Positions 34,601 through 48,087 are shown, counted from the stretch's first letter. The stretch: 64,000 nucleotides of DNA from Albula goreensis (GCA_022829145.1 CM040741.1:37618534-37682533), one strand, 5' to 3'. Notes: generated by a model not told the origin, from the sequence alone. A program made the numbers and translations.

Positions 34601-37600
34601 GACACGTATGTATACACCTGTTTCAATTTCATCCCCCACCCCCAAAAAAAATATATGTATTTTACATGACAATTTTGGAGGTTGTCCAACCTGTTTGTAT
34701 CTCTCTATCTCTTCTACTTTTTTCTATCAGCTATTTGTTTTACCTCAGCTCTGCACATATTTTCATCAGCCATTGTTTTCTATTACTTTCTTATTATTGC
34801 TATGTGGGAAGCAGTACAAATAATATAGTATATTTTTTTGGCAGCGCCAATGGGAGAGAGCTCAGAGCAGTTGGATACACTAATCAATTCAGCCAAAGCG
34901 AGGGTATACGTGGTTGCTAAGTTATGTACAACACATTTTTTCTGAGCGGAATATGACTCTCAGTAAGAAATCCTTTTTTTTCATGAACAATGCAAGCATT
35001 GTTAGCAACAGATGTCATGATAGCAACAAATGCAGCAAATTTGGCTAGCAGTATCATTGGACTGTAGCAGTGAAACCATAGGACTCATTAAAACCCTGGC
35101 TCTCATGAAAAATATATACAATTCAAATATAGAAATATAGCTATTTGAAAAAGGTATAATTAACCTGAAACCTGGGGGCTATCGGCAGCTGCATTCTGTG
35201 GAAAATACCCTGAGGTCTTATTAAGACCCAAAAGTGTTATTTATTAACACATTTTGTCATGAGTGACAGTGAAGTTAATTTCTTCAGTCAGAGTGCTGTG
35301 CATACATGGAATAACTGAGAGGATTTCTGTCCAATACTGAGACAATTTTGAATCCTTTAAGGCACTCTAAAAAGCTCAATAAATCTTAATAGAAGGCAAT
35401 GACTTTGGGACTCATGTAACTGATGCGAGTGAACCTAAATGAGCTCCTGCAGGTATGCTCACCTGTAATGCTCATTATCTGTCATTCAATCATCTTCGTG
35501 TGTCACCTGCAAAACCCAGTCTCAGAAAGGTAACGTCATTCTGATTTTGAGCACCTGATGTATTTTATGATAATCTACGCGATAAAGGAGAACCCTTTTC
35601 AGCAGCTCCTTTCCCCATGAAAAAATATTCTTCAACAAGCTTCTTATTTCAAACTCATTTGTGTGTGGGTGGTTTTTCATGATGGAATGCATACAGGTGC
35701 ACTTAGTCTTCTTTCATATCTATCAAATGATACTAGCAATACAGAATATTTCTCAATATGATAAAGTTATAGACTATTTGGTATTATGCAAAAACATCCT
35801 TTGGAAGACCTGTTTTAGGGAAAACCTTGTAGTCAAGCTTAACCTTGTGATCAAGTCGAAGAGAAATTTAGTTCCATCTTGAGTTTTTCATATTCTTTTT
35901 CATTTTCCCAATTAAAACACATTTTGTATGGCAAGGTTTTTTGGACACTGACACAAAAACAGATACAGTGTGTCAATACACAGGTCTATTGTACTACTCA
36001 GGTCTACAAAACACTGCAATAGTCTAAATAAATAAAGCCTAACATTTTATTTTGGACAAGGGATTTAAAGGGCTTTTACGCCATACATTTTCAGTTTTTG
36101 CTGGTTAATCCACACCCATGGCGCATAATAAGAAATCACACGGAATATAGCAATATTCACATCACTAATCCACACAGAAAAGACCTGAAGAACGATAAAT
36201 CTTTGCAGTGGACCCGCATGTCATTACTTTCTGAATAGACTCCTTTCCGTGGTATTAAAAGGATTTGGAGCCATTTAGAGGTAACTCAGGAAGAAATACC
36301 TCAGCAACAGCCATCTTCTGAACATGACTGCCAACTCCCACTTGCCATCTTGTAATTCACTGCACTTCCTTATGATAACTGCGGCCGTGGCCAGGACATA
36401 CCTGGGATGGCTGAGCTGTCACGTTTGCTGTGATAAGGACTTGATGGCATGATGACAAGAGGATTTACTCTGATTTAGCATGCTAATATGCTCACCTCAG
36501 TAGGAATCAGGAAACTGTCCGCTCAGAATTTCTGGGTGCTCTTTGTCAACACAGACTAGCCTGGAGCTGTTTATAGCCTATTGAGTGATCATTAAAAACC
36601 ATATGACACTGTAAACAACACCATGGTAAGGGTTTTTATTTCCCAGACCTTTATTGTTGTTTTTTTTAGAGTGTGCACATGCCTTAGTATGACTAACAAG
36701 CCCTTTTATATCATAATTAATACACAACATATACAATACATCAAGGCAAGTTAAAATAAAGGAGGGGAATTTTGACAACCCGACCAAAATACATATAATA
36801 ACAAAATATGTGCCTAAGAATTGCAAGTCACCAAAAATTATGACACTTTCTATGTGTTTTTATATGAAGAGACAATTTTTCTACCAAGCTATATACTGCA
36901 CAATGTTTCGTATTCCAATGAAACAGTACTAATATACAACTTCACTAACCTTACTTTAACGTTTTCTGTCACATTACTAATGTTCCATCAGTGACATACC
37001 TTATACTTATGAATTGTAGATCTTGCCCTTGACTTGAATAAAAATCAATGTTATCTTATGCTGAACCTTCCATATAGCATATAATCTGTGCCAGTGCTTG
37101 CTGTACACCACTGAAATGTTGTGATACTACACAACAGTCATTTTAATCCCTCAGTATTTCATTTAAGTAAAGAGGATGAAATGCTGCAACACTGTAACTT
37201 AATTGTACAATGAATTTCAAGCTTACATGACAGTGCAATTTAGCTATTTACCTTCTTTAGGCTGCAGAGAGAATAAAACAATACTGTAGGTGTTTTGACC
37301 AGTTTATGACACAATTTAAATAAAATATATATCAATAGAACATACTTTTTCTATATGTCCTGTTTTCTGTTTGTCCTTTTGTTTTATTTCCTAGAGTTAG
37401 TATATATGCAATGAGACATACCTGGATTATTTATTTTATACAGTTATCCAACATCAAATAGCCTTGTGAGCAATTGAATGTGAACCTTTACCTTAAATGG
37501 CTGGTGTCACTTCCTTGAGCAGCAAAGACTTCAAATGACATAAAAGATAATGAATGGGGTGGCAGCTTGTTGTTTCAAAACAGCCACATACAACAGGAAC

Positions 37601-39429
37601 TGGATGTGAAGCAGAAGGGTATTACAAACTGAATGCCCAGTTATTTTTAAGCAAGCACCTAGCTGTCCATGCATAATAATGTGGCCACTTATCCAAATGA
37701 TTGATTAATACACAATAAGAGTAAAAAAAATGAATATAATTAATAGACAATCCAGAAGTTGTTTTAAACTTACAACATAATGTATTGACATTGTTACTCA
37801 GCGTTTAATTATTTCTGACACCATAGCCAATTGTTGTCAGCTGGTATTATTATTATTATTATTAGTAGTAGTAGTAGTATTATGTTTACAATTATTGTTG
37901 TAATTATAGTTATGATGATTATGATTATTATTTTTTTAATTATTATTATTACAGATTTTTTGCAGACATTGTCATGTATTACAAATTTAGGGCATAATCC
38001 AGACCTGCATTTATGTGTATTTTGAGTGACAGACAGAGTTACAGTATATTTAACACTTGTGAATTTTTAAATCCATATGTTTGTGCATTATAATACATCA
38101 TAATGTACATGGCCCACACTGAGCAGAAGTAAGAGAACAAGGTATGTTCACAATAGTTACTGTGGAATCTGTGAATCTGAGGTTGCAAGATCTTTATCAC
38201 CCAGACAATGAAACAGTGAACGCACAATAGGAGTATTTAACAAATACAAACCAGTAGGAATCATTCTTCAGAAGTGGAATTTGTTTTCTTTTCAAAGTAT
38301 GTGCTTGAGTCCCTTCACCTACTGCAGGGACACAACAAAGACAACCAGCAGCAGTGCCCTCCCTCTGCTAATCCTAGCGATGTGAAGCCTGAACCAACCA
38401 GAGAAACAGAAATGATGGTATAGATCTCTCGTTTAAATATCTAATGGTTGTACGATATCCCTTTCTGTTTAAACATTTCTGTATTAGTCACTACCATCCC
38501 CAGCAGAATCCTGGTGATTTCCGTGGAAATAAATATACTTCAGGGAAATATTAGGAGTATTCTCAGCAAAGTATGCATTTATTATTTATTATTGCTTTTC
38601 ACCTGTGTGCCCCACACATGTACATCTCATACATGCAAGTGCAGGTACCATCAGTGTATGTTTTTACTATTAGAAGCTATTCATTTCGCTGAATTATGGC
38701 GTTAACATCCTAACTTACTTCCCCGGCTGCTTTAGTAACAATGGTATAATCTGACAGGAACGATGGGCTGTAATTAAACTGTCAAGGTTCTTTTCAGAGA
38801 TGAATAATGAGACATTTTCTTTCTTTAGGTCTAACAGCCATGACCAGTGGCCCCTGAACAAAATCACATTTTAGTTTACTACAAAATATCAAATGGACCA
38901 CAGAAGCAACTTAAATGATTTGGGTTAAAGGCACCCATACAGTTCTGCAAAGAAATAAAAACTGTTTGTCCCAACGTCACCGATGTTTTGGATTTTCTTT
39001 AGTTTCTGACTCAAAGAACTATTAATGGCAAGCAAATTTTATCGGCCGCTTAATTAATGAGCTGAAGTAAGATACCCATATGTAATGTTTATATCAGGGT
39101 GTTAGTATGGGGTCAGGCTTCTAGATTGTTCTGCATTTTGTGCATGCATAATCAACACAGTATACCTGGAATAATAATTAATCAATCAATGAGCAATCGA
39201 GTTAGCATATCTAAGACACTGACATAACTGGAAGACATTAATATATGAATATTAACTGAACAATTCAATTATAAGAAAACATCTATTGCACCAATCCTTG
39301 GCCTCCGTCCAACAAACAGGAACAACCAGTCAGGTTCAAATAGATGCATGGGTAGAGCACAGGATACACCCCTCAGTGTGGCCAGCTATGATGTCACTCA
39401 GGTGTAAGGAACAGGTGTGTGTCTGAGGC

Positions 39430-39566
39430 GCAGAAGTGACAGGTGGCAGAGCTCAAGCAGTAGAGGGGACTAACAGGGTTCTAGCTAAAGCATTTGAGAG
39501 AGCCAGCTTTTTTGGAAGCTCTGAAATCAACTCTGATCTCACTTTGGAGTGCCACTAATACCCCAG
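39430..39566 (+). other. arid6: Candidate non-coding first exon of the ARID gene
   Basis: The stretch ends in CCACTAATACCCCAG followed by a strong donor GTAAGC at 39567. It is unusually G/C- and purine-balanced for its surroundings and has no good coding frame. The next exon (43905) starts ten bases before its ATG, so a spliced 5' UTR exon upstream is expected. The 5' end is a guess, and no TATA box or CpG island marks it. Confidence 0.4.
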
Positions 39567-41979
39567 GTAAGCAGAATATCTATTGAAATTAGTTATTTTC
39601 CTATGACTAACTTAGCACTGTGCCACAGAACTAATTTTAAATCAAGCTGTCCTTGTGATTTTAATGATGAAAAATGCAACTCCATGCATTGAAGAGTTAT
39701 GTAAATCATATTTCAAATCAGTCACATGATTTTGTGTAATGATGAATTATACCCAACCGCATTTTTTTATGACAGCCCACTACATAAGACACTAATAGTT
39801 CCTTTGAAATGCTGTTAACCTTTGTCATCTTGACAGTTAAAAATATAATTTCAGTTCTTACTGAGAATAAGACTGGGTCCAATTGCATATAGTCTACAAA
39901 CAGTTTGTTGCTGTGCTGGAAATCTGGAGTTCCTGTTTTATTTGGGAAAGTTGTACATTGCAATTATTACCTACAAATCTTGCAAAAATTATAGAAAGAA
40001 TTGTGTGTTGCCAGACAACATCTAAGAACTCTGTTTGATGAAGTCTAATAGCACCTATTGTAGCACTACTATTGTCTTAGTGCTTGCATTGTTATTCCAG
40101 ACATGATGTGGTTTATAATGGTTATTTATCACTCTAAACAATACACAAAAGAATACACAATGGGTACTCAGAACTGAAGCTGAGAACCACTGATTTCTAT
40201 GATATGATCATATAATATTTGCAAACATGCAATCAGAGTGTTGGCTGTAATTCAGTCCTCGAAGGATTTCATTAGCATTTTTCCCTTTAAAGTTGTTTCA
40301 ACAGAGTTATTAATGGGAGAGTAAAATACACATCCCATCGTACACACATCACAAAGTACACATCATACACATCAGTTGCTATATTTAAGGAATGAGGTTT
40401 TATGTTAATGTATAAGAAGTGTTGTTGTTGTATAATTAATAATTAATAATCAATACACATTGACAATGTAAATAATGGTGAGTAGGATGGCAAAGATCAT
40501 GAGGAAAATGGTATAAACACAAATGCAGTTTGTTCTTATTCAGAATATAAATTGGTGCATACTGTAAGATTACTCTCTACACATTCTTTACATACAACAG
40601 TGCATACAAAAATGCAGGTCCATAATAAGTTATGTTTTAATATTTTTATTTATGGAAAATATTTCATATAGTAATACAAGCAACAATTTTTGTGAGTTAT
40701 TTTATGATTTGATAAGCCGGTCTTTTGTAGACCAAAAAATGTATAGTTGGTGAGGTCAGTGGTTACCACAATTAATTGTTTTAATTGATTTGCATCAAAA
40801 CAAATATAATATTTGCTGCTGTGAGCCAAAGGTAAGCAAAAGTATTGATTGACAAGGCCAATATGTACAATCCACCCTTTAGAAAACTCAAAGATACAAA
40901 AGGATACTGTCAAGAAGATGGTCAATATACAATGTTATAAGGAGGTGTAATCAACATTCAGAATTAATATTCCAGGTTATTTTATATCAGAGCTGTAGAT
41001 TCGCCTGTGGTTCTTTCTTGGTGCTGATAGTTACCATAGCAACAGGTTGTACCACTTAATGAATAAAAACTATTGTTGAATCTCTGGATAAAAATGTTGT
41101 ATACCACAGTTGTTGCAACTTTCATCTAGCTGACAACTGTTGAAATGAGTGGTGCAATATTTATTCAATTGGATATATGAATGTATCTTTCACACTAATT
41201 TGCATTAACAAAGCAACATGCCCACTGGCTGGTTGCCATACTCATTAACAAAGTCGCGTAATGTGTAAATAACCAGCTTTATCAGGTGAATTTGTAGTTT
41301 AAATGTAACACCTAGCAAGTTCTGTTTTAGGCTTAGGGCAATGATACAGTATTCTCTACATTTATAAATAACATTAAAGGGGACTATATTCTTGGATTGG
41401 TTTCCATAATAACTTCTAATGACAAACCCAGTTACATTAAATGTTAATATAAATATAAATAAACATAAAACAGATGTTTCTATCTTTGGCCATGGTATAA
41501 GGGGGGTTATGCACTCAAGGGTGTACCTTTTGCCTCAGGATGTTCTCCTCCCTTCATATCATACATTATTTTTATGACCATACACCTTGCTGTACATTGT
41601 CTCTTACATATGTACTACAATCTATAATTATTTTGTCTTCGTGTGGTTGCTGACATGTATGGGTGTACTGCCCATTACCCATCTGCCATCTCCCAGGTTT
41701 TCAAAAGGTGAACCCTTCTCCATTCAAAGCACACAGATGAAGATATTTGACTGTATCAAATCTAAAGCAAATCTTTATCACTTACATATTCTTTGTTTTT
41801 TGTTGTATGCTTTCACATTTTGAATCAATCCATAAAACATTTTATTGAAGAAAAGTTCATTGTTTTTTGTTTATTTTATAACAAAGGTTGGTATTCTAGA
41901 GGAGTTGCAAACATGATATTAGATTACCATAACTTCTACAACTATTATTATTATATAATCATCATTGTCGTCGCCATCA

Positions 41980-42039
<60 letters not shown>

Positions 42040-43904
42040 CATTGCTGTTGTTTATATAATAATAATGACTTCTTGATCCAATGTACATATATATAGTGCC
42101 AAAATCAACTTAAGTAAAAAGGAATGTTGTTTGGTAACATAGCCTCTCCTTACCGTATGTGGACATTATTAGGATGTTTCCTGGATTCTGCTTCTCATAT
42201 ATGATATGGGTATGTCATTATGGAATGTGAGATGCAAACCACAGTGTTTCACGTTCACAGTGTGGATCAAAACAAGTCTGTGCATACTGTGACCATGAAT
42301 GCGATAGTGATACAAAAAGGTCAACATTTACATAAAGTTCTAAACATTGACTTTTTGTAAAAACAGTCAGAGATGGGTTGTACATTAAAGGTACAATTTT
42401 TATTTTGTTGACTATTTGGACTACAGACATGAAAAAAGGTTATGGGTTAAAAATCAATTATTTGTTCTACATTCCATCTTGTTGGAAATCTATTTATGGT
42501 CCACAACAAACCCTCTTATCTTAGTCATAAAAAGCTAATACAATTTGTAGTGAAACTGAATTAACTATTTAGTATGAGACTGTCTGAAAGGCAAGGAAGA
42601 AGCTAGCATTTATGTCTCAAACCCTATATGGCAGCAGAATTCAAGTTTTACTCTTAGATTGCCATAGGGTTCTTGTTTTCACCTTAAAATATGTAACAGT
42701 TTGACCAAAGAAACCTGGAGGAGTGATCTAAATGTGTAATCACTTCCTTTACATGAAAAATTCACAGAGTGGCAAAAAACTACACATCCCACTGTTCAAA
42801 GCAAAGAGAGAATCTCCTGGTTACATATACATAGTGAACATAACCCTTTTAAGTCAAGGTCAATGTGAAATTAGCTCATGGCTCTGAGTAATGGTCTTCC
42901 CATCATGTTAAAGTATTTATTTTCATTTAGATAAGGAGGTCCAACATATATATATATTTTTTTTTGTTTATGTTATCCTCCCCTACCCATACTAGGGACG
43001 GATGATTCTTTTATTTCTTGATAAGGATGTGCTCAAACTGAATTAGTATACCACCTGAGGCTCAGAAGTGACTCCTGCCTTGTTAACTATGAGAGATTGT
43101 GACTGAATATTAGATGCTTTCGATAACCAGTGTTACTGTAAAGAAAATTAATTGTTCCTGTAAATTATTTGTGTATTATTAACTATACCATCAGAATGAC
43201 AGATTGATGTCCATTACTTAGTTCTGAACTAGAAAAGATTTCTCAGGTTCCATGTAACAAAAAAATATATTTTAATACGTATGTTAATCAAAAAAAAAAT
43301 GTACTACGCGGCAGCACATGCAAGAATAAATAAAAATGGTACTGGAGAAGTTGATTCCATTTCATTGCCATGCCAACAATTAGTTATGAGTATACTAAGC
43401 ATCCAAATGGAATCTTGAAATCTTTAATTACTGCATTAAAAAGAAGTAACATGTACAGAAGAAGAATTAGATTCTTGCATACTTATGTCTCCCAAAGACA
43501 TGAATGAAGCTATTGTTTGATTATCCGTTTCTGTTAAGCTTGAGAATACTGGTCAGAGAATACTGGGGGTGCATTAATTTACTCTGAGTCATTTGTCGAC
43601 CTCATCAGGAAACAGGTTGGGCCTGCAAGGGCAATATATCCATCATTCAAATTGGCTCCAGGGACAAAAACTCAAACACAACCCAGTTTAGTAAACACTA
43701 GTGCTGGCACAAAGACAACAGGAATAGTGAGGGGAAAGTATTTATTCAGACGTGTTGGAATGTCTCACATATCATGATTGGTCGCGCTTGGTGTTGTGTA
43801 GCAGCCAGTCCAACTTTTTGTTGACAACAATTCAGTCAACAAAACCTTGTTTGCAAGAGTGTTAGTGCTTTTGGCATGACGGTGTGTGTGTTTGTGTGTG
43901 ACAG
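39567..43904 (+). other. Probable 5' UTR intron of the ARID gene
   Basis: This is AT-rich, includes an (ATT)n microsatellite, and ends in TGTGTTTGTGTGTGACAG. No coding exon was recognised. It is intronic only if the candidate first exon is right. Confidence 0.5.
41981..42040. repeat. (ATT)n microsatellite
   Basis: About 20 ATT/TTA units are present. They cause a poly-Leu open frame on the plus strand that should be ignored. Confidence 0.97.
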
Positions 43905-44059
43905 GTAGAGTGCTATGTCACAAGAGGGGACACAGAAGGGGGTGACCATGGAAGGAGAGGAGGAAATGAGTGAGGAGACCTTCCTCAAGGAGCTTTATGC
44001 CTTCATGAAGAACAGAGATACTCCCATTGAGAGAATTCCTCACCTGGGCTTCAAGCAGA
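43905..44059 (+). CDS. arid6: ARID gene, first coding exon
   Basis: Acceptor GTGTGACAG, then ten untranslated bases, then ATG at 43915. It encodes an acidic leader and the first ARID helix to GFKQ, and ends in phase 1 at donor GTGAGT. Confidence 0.82.
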
Positions 44060-44126
44060 GTGAGTGGCCGTTTTATGCTTTAATACAGAAATGATCCTAC
44101 AGCAGCAGACACACACACTTATTTGT

Positions 44127-44178
<52 letters not shown>

Positions 44179-47100
44179 GCATGCATGCATTCTACAATTC
44201 ACATACACAATGGATATGCATAGTGCCTCGTGGTATGTGTACGTATGTGTGTGAGTGGAAAACATTTTGATCTACTCCTGCACACACATGAACAAGGGCT
44301 ACACATAGTAAATATACTGTATGGAAATGCATGGGTAATGTTTTACCTGCATGTGCAAATAATGCACACACCTTTTTTCTTGTCCTTACAGTTGATCTCT
44401 TTGTGATGTTCAAGACTGTGCAAAGCATGGGTGGATACAACCAGGTAAAGTTAATCAAGCTTTCCTTAACCAATTTGCGTTTTGAGGAATTTTAGGGAAA
44501 ATGGTCATTATATTTGCCAAAACTTTTAACTTTAGTTAATGGAACTGATGTAGTCAGCCAATATTCTTTCCTATAGCTCATTCAAGGGAAAGCACCAATA
44601 TGTTTATCACAGCATAGAGAGATCACATGATCATGTACCAGGAAATTATCTGAAGTAAAATGAATATTTCTCTTGGCAATGAACAATGAACGATGTTTTC
44701 TCATCCGTGTCAGAGTTTTACACCTGGAAAAGTATGTATGTATACCCACTGATTATTTTTGATCAAAGGCCAGAATAACAATTTACAGCCCAGACAATTT
44801 ATAAGTATGGTGTCTGATAATATACAGTGAAAATAATGAAAAATTTACAGTGAAGATAATAGAGATTTGATAATAAAAATGGCAGATTCCAAACTTGAAC
44901 GAGTGGTTAATCAATCCAGTTGTGGGAGGGAATATGCATCACCAGCTAAATTTAATAATATTCGTAAGGTTGTATTCCTCATATGACTTTGAGAGTAGTA
45001 TTGATTGTAACATAGGAATCACATGTGTGACTTACAGATCACTTGGTACCTTCGTAAAGTTTACTCTTGTGTGTAAAATTGAATGTTGGGTGTAGTTAAT
45101 CTTGAGACACTTTAGCAGCTTTGGCAGTGGCAAAAGTGTTTACCTACAGGTGTTATATCTCTTCCTCACAGGTATCAGCTCACCAGTTATGGAAGCAGGT
45201 ATACAACAAGCTGGGTGGGAACCCACGTAGCACCAGTGCAGCCACTTGCACTCGCCGACACTATGAGAAGTGAGTCAAGTGCCAGGTTCTGGCCATTTCA
45301 GTCCTCCTATTATGTTAGAATTCAGGTTAGCATCATTGATTCTAGGCCTGTATGTGCCACACTTTACGAGGGATGTGCTATAGTACCTGTATTTACATGA
45401 AATGTTTTAATACCTTCTTTAACACAAAGTAAGTGTGTGTGTAAATGCCTTTGGCTCATTGTGTTTTTTCAGACTTATCCTGCCCTATGAGTGCTATTTG
45501 AGGGGGGAGGATGACAAAACCTTGACCCCGCCTCGACAGCAGAAACGACTGCGCTACCCTCATGATGATGAGGTCCTGAGGGGTGGCAAGCGCAGTGCAG
45601 CCTATGGCCAAATGCACAGCATACGCCAGGTACCACCTCACTCACATTCTTATACATCCAATAAGCCACATGCATAAGCAGGTCTTTCAGGAAATGGACA
45701 GTATATTCAGCAATTAGCTTGACAGTAATAATTCTGTAAAGTAATTTGAATGTATACTTGATAAAAACATATAAAATCATTATGACTTGCTCTGCATGGT
45801 AACAACTGGTAACTAATTTCTCATGTTCTCTTTCTCTCACCTACTCTCTCTGTCTGAACCTTACTTGCTGGTCCTCCAGAGTCCTCATGACTTCTTCGCC
45901 GACAGAATCAGGATCATTCCAATGCCCATGAACCTTAGACAGTGTTTCCCTTCTAACACCCCACCGCTGCCGGTCTACCTTCCACTCTCCCCCACTATGT
46001 CACCACACCAGGCTTTGTACCTATCGCCACCCCCGGAGGTGAGTGAGCAGCCCAGGCAGCATTTGGAGCACCTACGTGCCTTGGCCCATGATTACATGTC
46101 TTCCGCGGGGTGGGCTGAGCCTCTGAACCTCAGCTGCAAAGGACAGGGGGTAGGCACCATCTGCCAGCAGCCTTCCTCCTTCACCCCGACAAGCAACAAG
46201 AAGGTTCCCAAGTTCCTAAATGAGGTCTCACCCCTTTATTCAGCCAGCAGCGTGGCCAAAGATGAGGGACCTGAAATGTCGGATACCGAAATGGCCAGTG
46301 GAAAGCCTGGGCTGGCCCCTCAAGGCACCTCTCCTCTCCGAGCCCAGGTCATCGACCTCACTTCCTCTACCGCCTCAAAAAATATGGCTCCAGCTATCGA
46401 GGAAGCGGCATTCGATCACATACATCTGCAGAAGTATGGACCAACTCCTCAAGATGCTTTCACGAGCAAGCTCCAAGAGAAAATCCAGTCCAAAGAGGAG
46501 GGGAAAGATCCTAAGCCCAGTCAAAGTCCCCTCAATCTCAGTTGCTCCACGATGACTCCCCCCAAGGAGTCGACAGGCAGAATGGAGATCCAGATCCCAC
46601 TAGCCTTGCTGCAAGACTGGATTAAGGGAAACTTAATCTCAGGTTTCCAGCAAATGGCTAATGCACTGCCCTTGCAGTCAAGCAGGGCCCAGCTTTCAGG
46701 AGAAGGGGCAGGGGCAGAGAGGCAAGTGAATGTCGAGGCTCAGCCCATGAGGAACAAACCCCCAAACCTGAGCTTCCATGATAACCCCAGGGACAGGTGG
46801 GGCACCTCAGAAAAGAACAGCAAAAACAGCCCTGAGGAGGAGGACAAGAACATCACCAGACCCTTCTCTAAGGAGAGTCAAACAACAAACCATGACCACT
46901 ACACCAGCATCAGCTATAGACACCATCCACTCTCACCAGGAATCAAAGCCAAGGATCTGGAGCCTGGGAAAGAATGCAGAGGTGGCTCTGCACAGCACCA
47001 TGCAGAAGTGTTTCCAAAGAGTGTCATGGGCAGCAATCCCTTCCCCAGGGTGGTCCTCCAGAATAAAGATTGTGTAGCTCAGAAGTTCCCCCCTACGGGG

Positions 47101-47403
47101 ATGACAGAGTCTCAGGACTTAACACTTGCCAGGGGCAGGAGTCAGGTCCAGACAATGCCCATGCAATCATCTCTGGGACCCAGCGGTCAAGAAGAGGGAA
47201 GTACAGGACCTTTATCCCTGACTTACAGGTCAGATACATCTCAGAGCTCAACCTCTCCCACCCGGCCTGGACCATGCGGGAGACCCCAGTCAATGAATGG
47301 GTCTTCTACCATCTTTATGGTCAACCCCTCCTCATCCTCCGTGCTGCCCCTCACCCATGAGGAATACATGAAGCTCAGACGACTCATCTCGAGCTCTCCA
47401 TGA
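43905..47403 (+). CDS. arid6: ARID-domain transcription factor, arid6-like
   Basis: Five exons (coding 43915-44059, 44392-44444, 45172-45269, 45473-45629, 45880-47403) join in frame into 658 residues. The ARID DNA-binding domain spans about residues 21-112: FLKELYAFMKNRDTPIERIP, GFKQIDLF, GGYNQVSAHQLWKQVYNKLG, STSAATCTRRHYEKLILPYE. TPIERxPHLGFKQI and STSAATCTRRHYE are typical of the ARID5 branch, but the tail resembles neither ARID5A nor ARID5B as I know them. A fish arid6 gene is the best fit. The rest is Pro/Ser-rich and probably disordered. It carries PLNLSC twice (residues 232 and 368, CtBP-docking type), a hydrophobic stretch IQIPLALLQDWIKGNLI (about 388-404) and a C-terminal LTHEEYMKLRRLI. 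The expected role is AT-rich DNA binding and transcriptional repression. The ATG at 43915 is chosen as the first in the exon; the one at 43948 is a possible alternative. Confidence 0.82.
44129..44176. repeat. (CA)n microsatellite
   Basis: About 24 CA units lie in the first ARID intron, 70 nt after the donor. Confidence 0.97.
44392..44444 (+). CDS. arid6: ARID gene exon 2
   Basis: IDLFVMFKTVQSMGGYNQ lies between acceptor CCTTACAG and donor GTAAAG. It is the ARID core helix with the conserved V..GGY turn. Confidence 0.92.
45172..45269 (+). CDS. arid6: ARID gene exon 3
   Basis: VSAHQLWKQVYNKLGGNPRS then TSAATCTRRHYE lies between CCTCACAG and GTGAGT. This covers the helix-turn-helix recognition part of the ARID fold, including the invariant W and the RRHYE end. 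It leaves two bases of a Lys codon. Confidence 0.94.
45473..45629 (+). CDS. arid6: ARID gene exon 4
   Basis: The exon completes the split Lys codon: KLILPYECYLRGEDDKTL. It continues with a basic segment (PPRQQKRLRYPHDDEVLRGG, then KRS) that could serve as a nuclear localisation signal, and ends IRQ at donor GTACCA. Confidence 0.9.
45880..47403 (+). CDS. arid6: ARID gene last coding exon, long C-terminal tail
   Basis: Acceptor GTCCTCCAG, then SPHDFFADRIRIIPMPMNLR and 507 residues in one open frame to TGA (47401-47403). The tail is Ser/Pro/Gln-rich with no enzymatic domain. It holds both PLNLSC motifs, at 46120-46137 and 46528-46545. Overlapping ORFs in the other frames are shadows. Confidence 0.9.
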   Translation, partial: SPHDFFADRIRIIPMPMNLRQCFPSNTPPLPVYLPLSPTMSPHQALYLSPPPEVSEQPRQHLEHLRALAHDYMSSAGWAEPLNLSCKGQGVGTICQQPSSFTPTSNKKVPKFLNEVSPLYSASSVAKDEGPEMSDTEMASGKPGLAPQGTSPLRAQVIDLTSSTASKNMAPAIEEAAFDHIHLQKYGPTPQDAFTSKLQEKIQSKEEGKDPKPSQSPLNLSCSTMTPPKESTGRMEIQIPLALLQDWIKGNLISGFQQMANALPLQSSRAQLSGEGAGAERQVNVEAQPMRNKPPNLSFHDNPRDRWGTSEKNSKNSPEEEDKNITRPFSKESQTTNHDHYTSISYRHHPLSPGIKAKDLEPGKECRGGSAQHHAEVFPKSVMGSNPFPRVVLQNKDCVAQKFPPTGMTESQDLTLARGRSQVQTMPMQSSLGPSGQEEGSTGPLSLTYRSDTSQSSTSPTRPGPCGRPQSMNGSSTIFMVNPSSSSVLPLTHEEYMKLRRLISSSP

Positions 47404-48087
47404 GGTCTGACAAGAGTTCCACCCATGCAGGACCCTCCATGAGCACCGTCACACCAGGAAATAAAAGACAGCACCTCATAGAAGCATTACATTATATTAC
47501 ATTAAGCACAAGAGCACACTGCTGATTCTCAAGCTTATTAGGATGAAGAATGCAGCTGACTTGTAGCACTGTTATCCGTTTTTCCTTATGAATGCCCATA
47601 GTACTTTGAAAGAAGTGTAACAGCTCTTGAAGATTAAAGCTCATGTCTGAGATGTTTAATTTTTTACTGCATACTGATGAAGAAATGAGGTCTGTAATGT
47701 CTTCACCTTGCCTGCATTTTGATTTCCTCTGTTCAGTATTATTGCAACGGTTTTGTTTTTACTTAATCTGAGTTTTCAATTTGTTTCTTATGTAGCAGAT
47801 TGGTAGCAATGAAACAGAGGCATTACCTTATTTTTAAGTTTTCTTTATCTTGTATCATGATTTCATTAATTGCCGTGATAATGAAATAGAGTGAACTAAT
47901 GTATTAACCAAATATACCACAGGATTACACAGGGAGACAAATAACCATCACAGCCTTTTTTTTTTTTTTGTTTTGCTGTATGAAATACCTTGATTAATCC
48001 AAATCGCAGCATCTCTACAATTACATTGCCAAGTAGTCAGAATGCCGTATTGTGTATACTTTAGAATTTCATTATGCCTACAGTATA

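Larger units (their letters stand above)
30845..39429. other. Intergenic AT-rich region
   Basis: Apart from the minisatellite, candidate polyadenylation signals and a poly-T run (32529-32552), I see no coding exon or RNA gene. Several blocks (about 35280-35530 and 36060-36550) are less AT-rich and contain E-box and homeodomain-like words. Conservation cannot be judged from one sequence. Confidence 0.6.

Noticed and set aside
46220-47360. Three ORFs of 96-111 codons overlapping the ARID last exon
   Set aside because: They are shadows in other frames of a 507-residue open frame with clear exon context.
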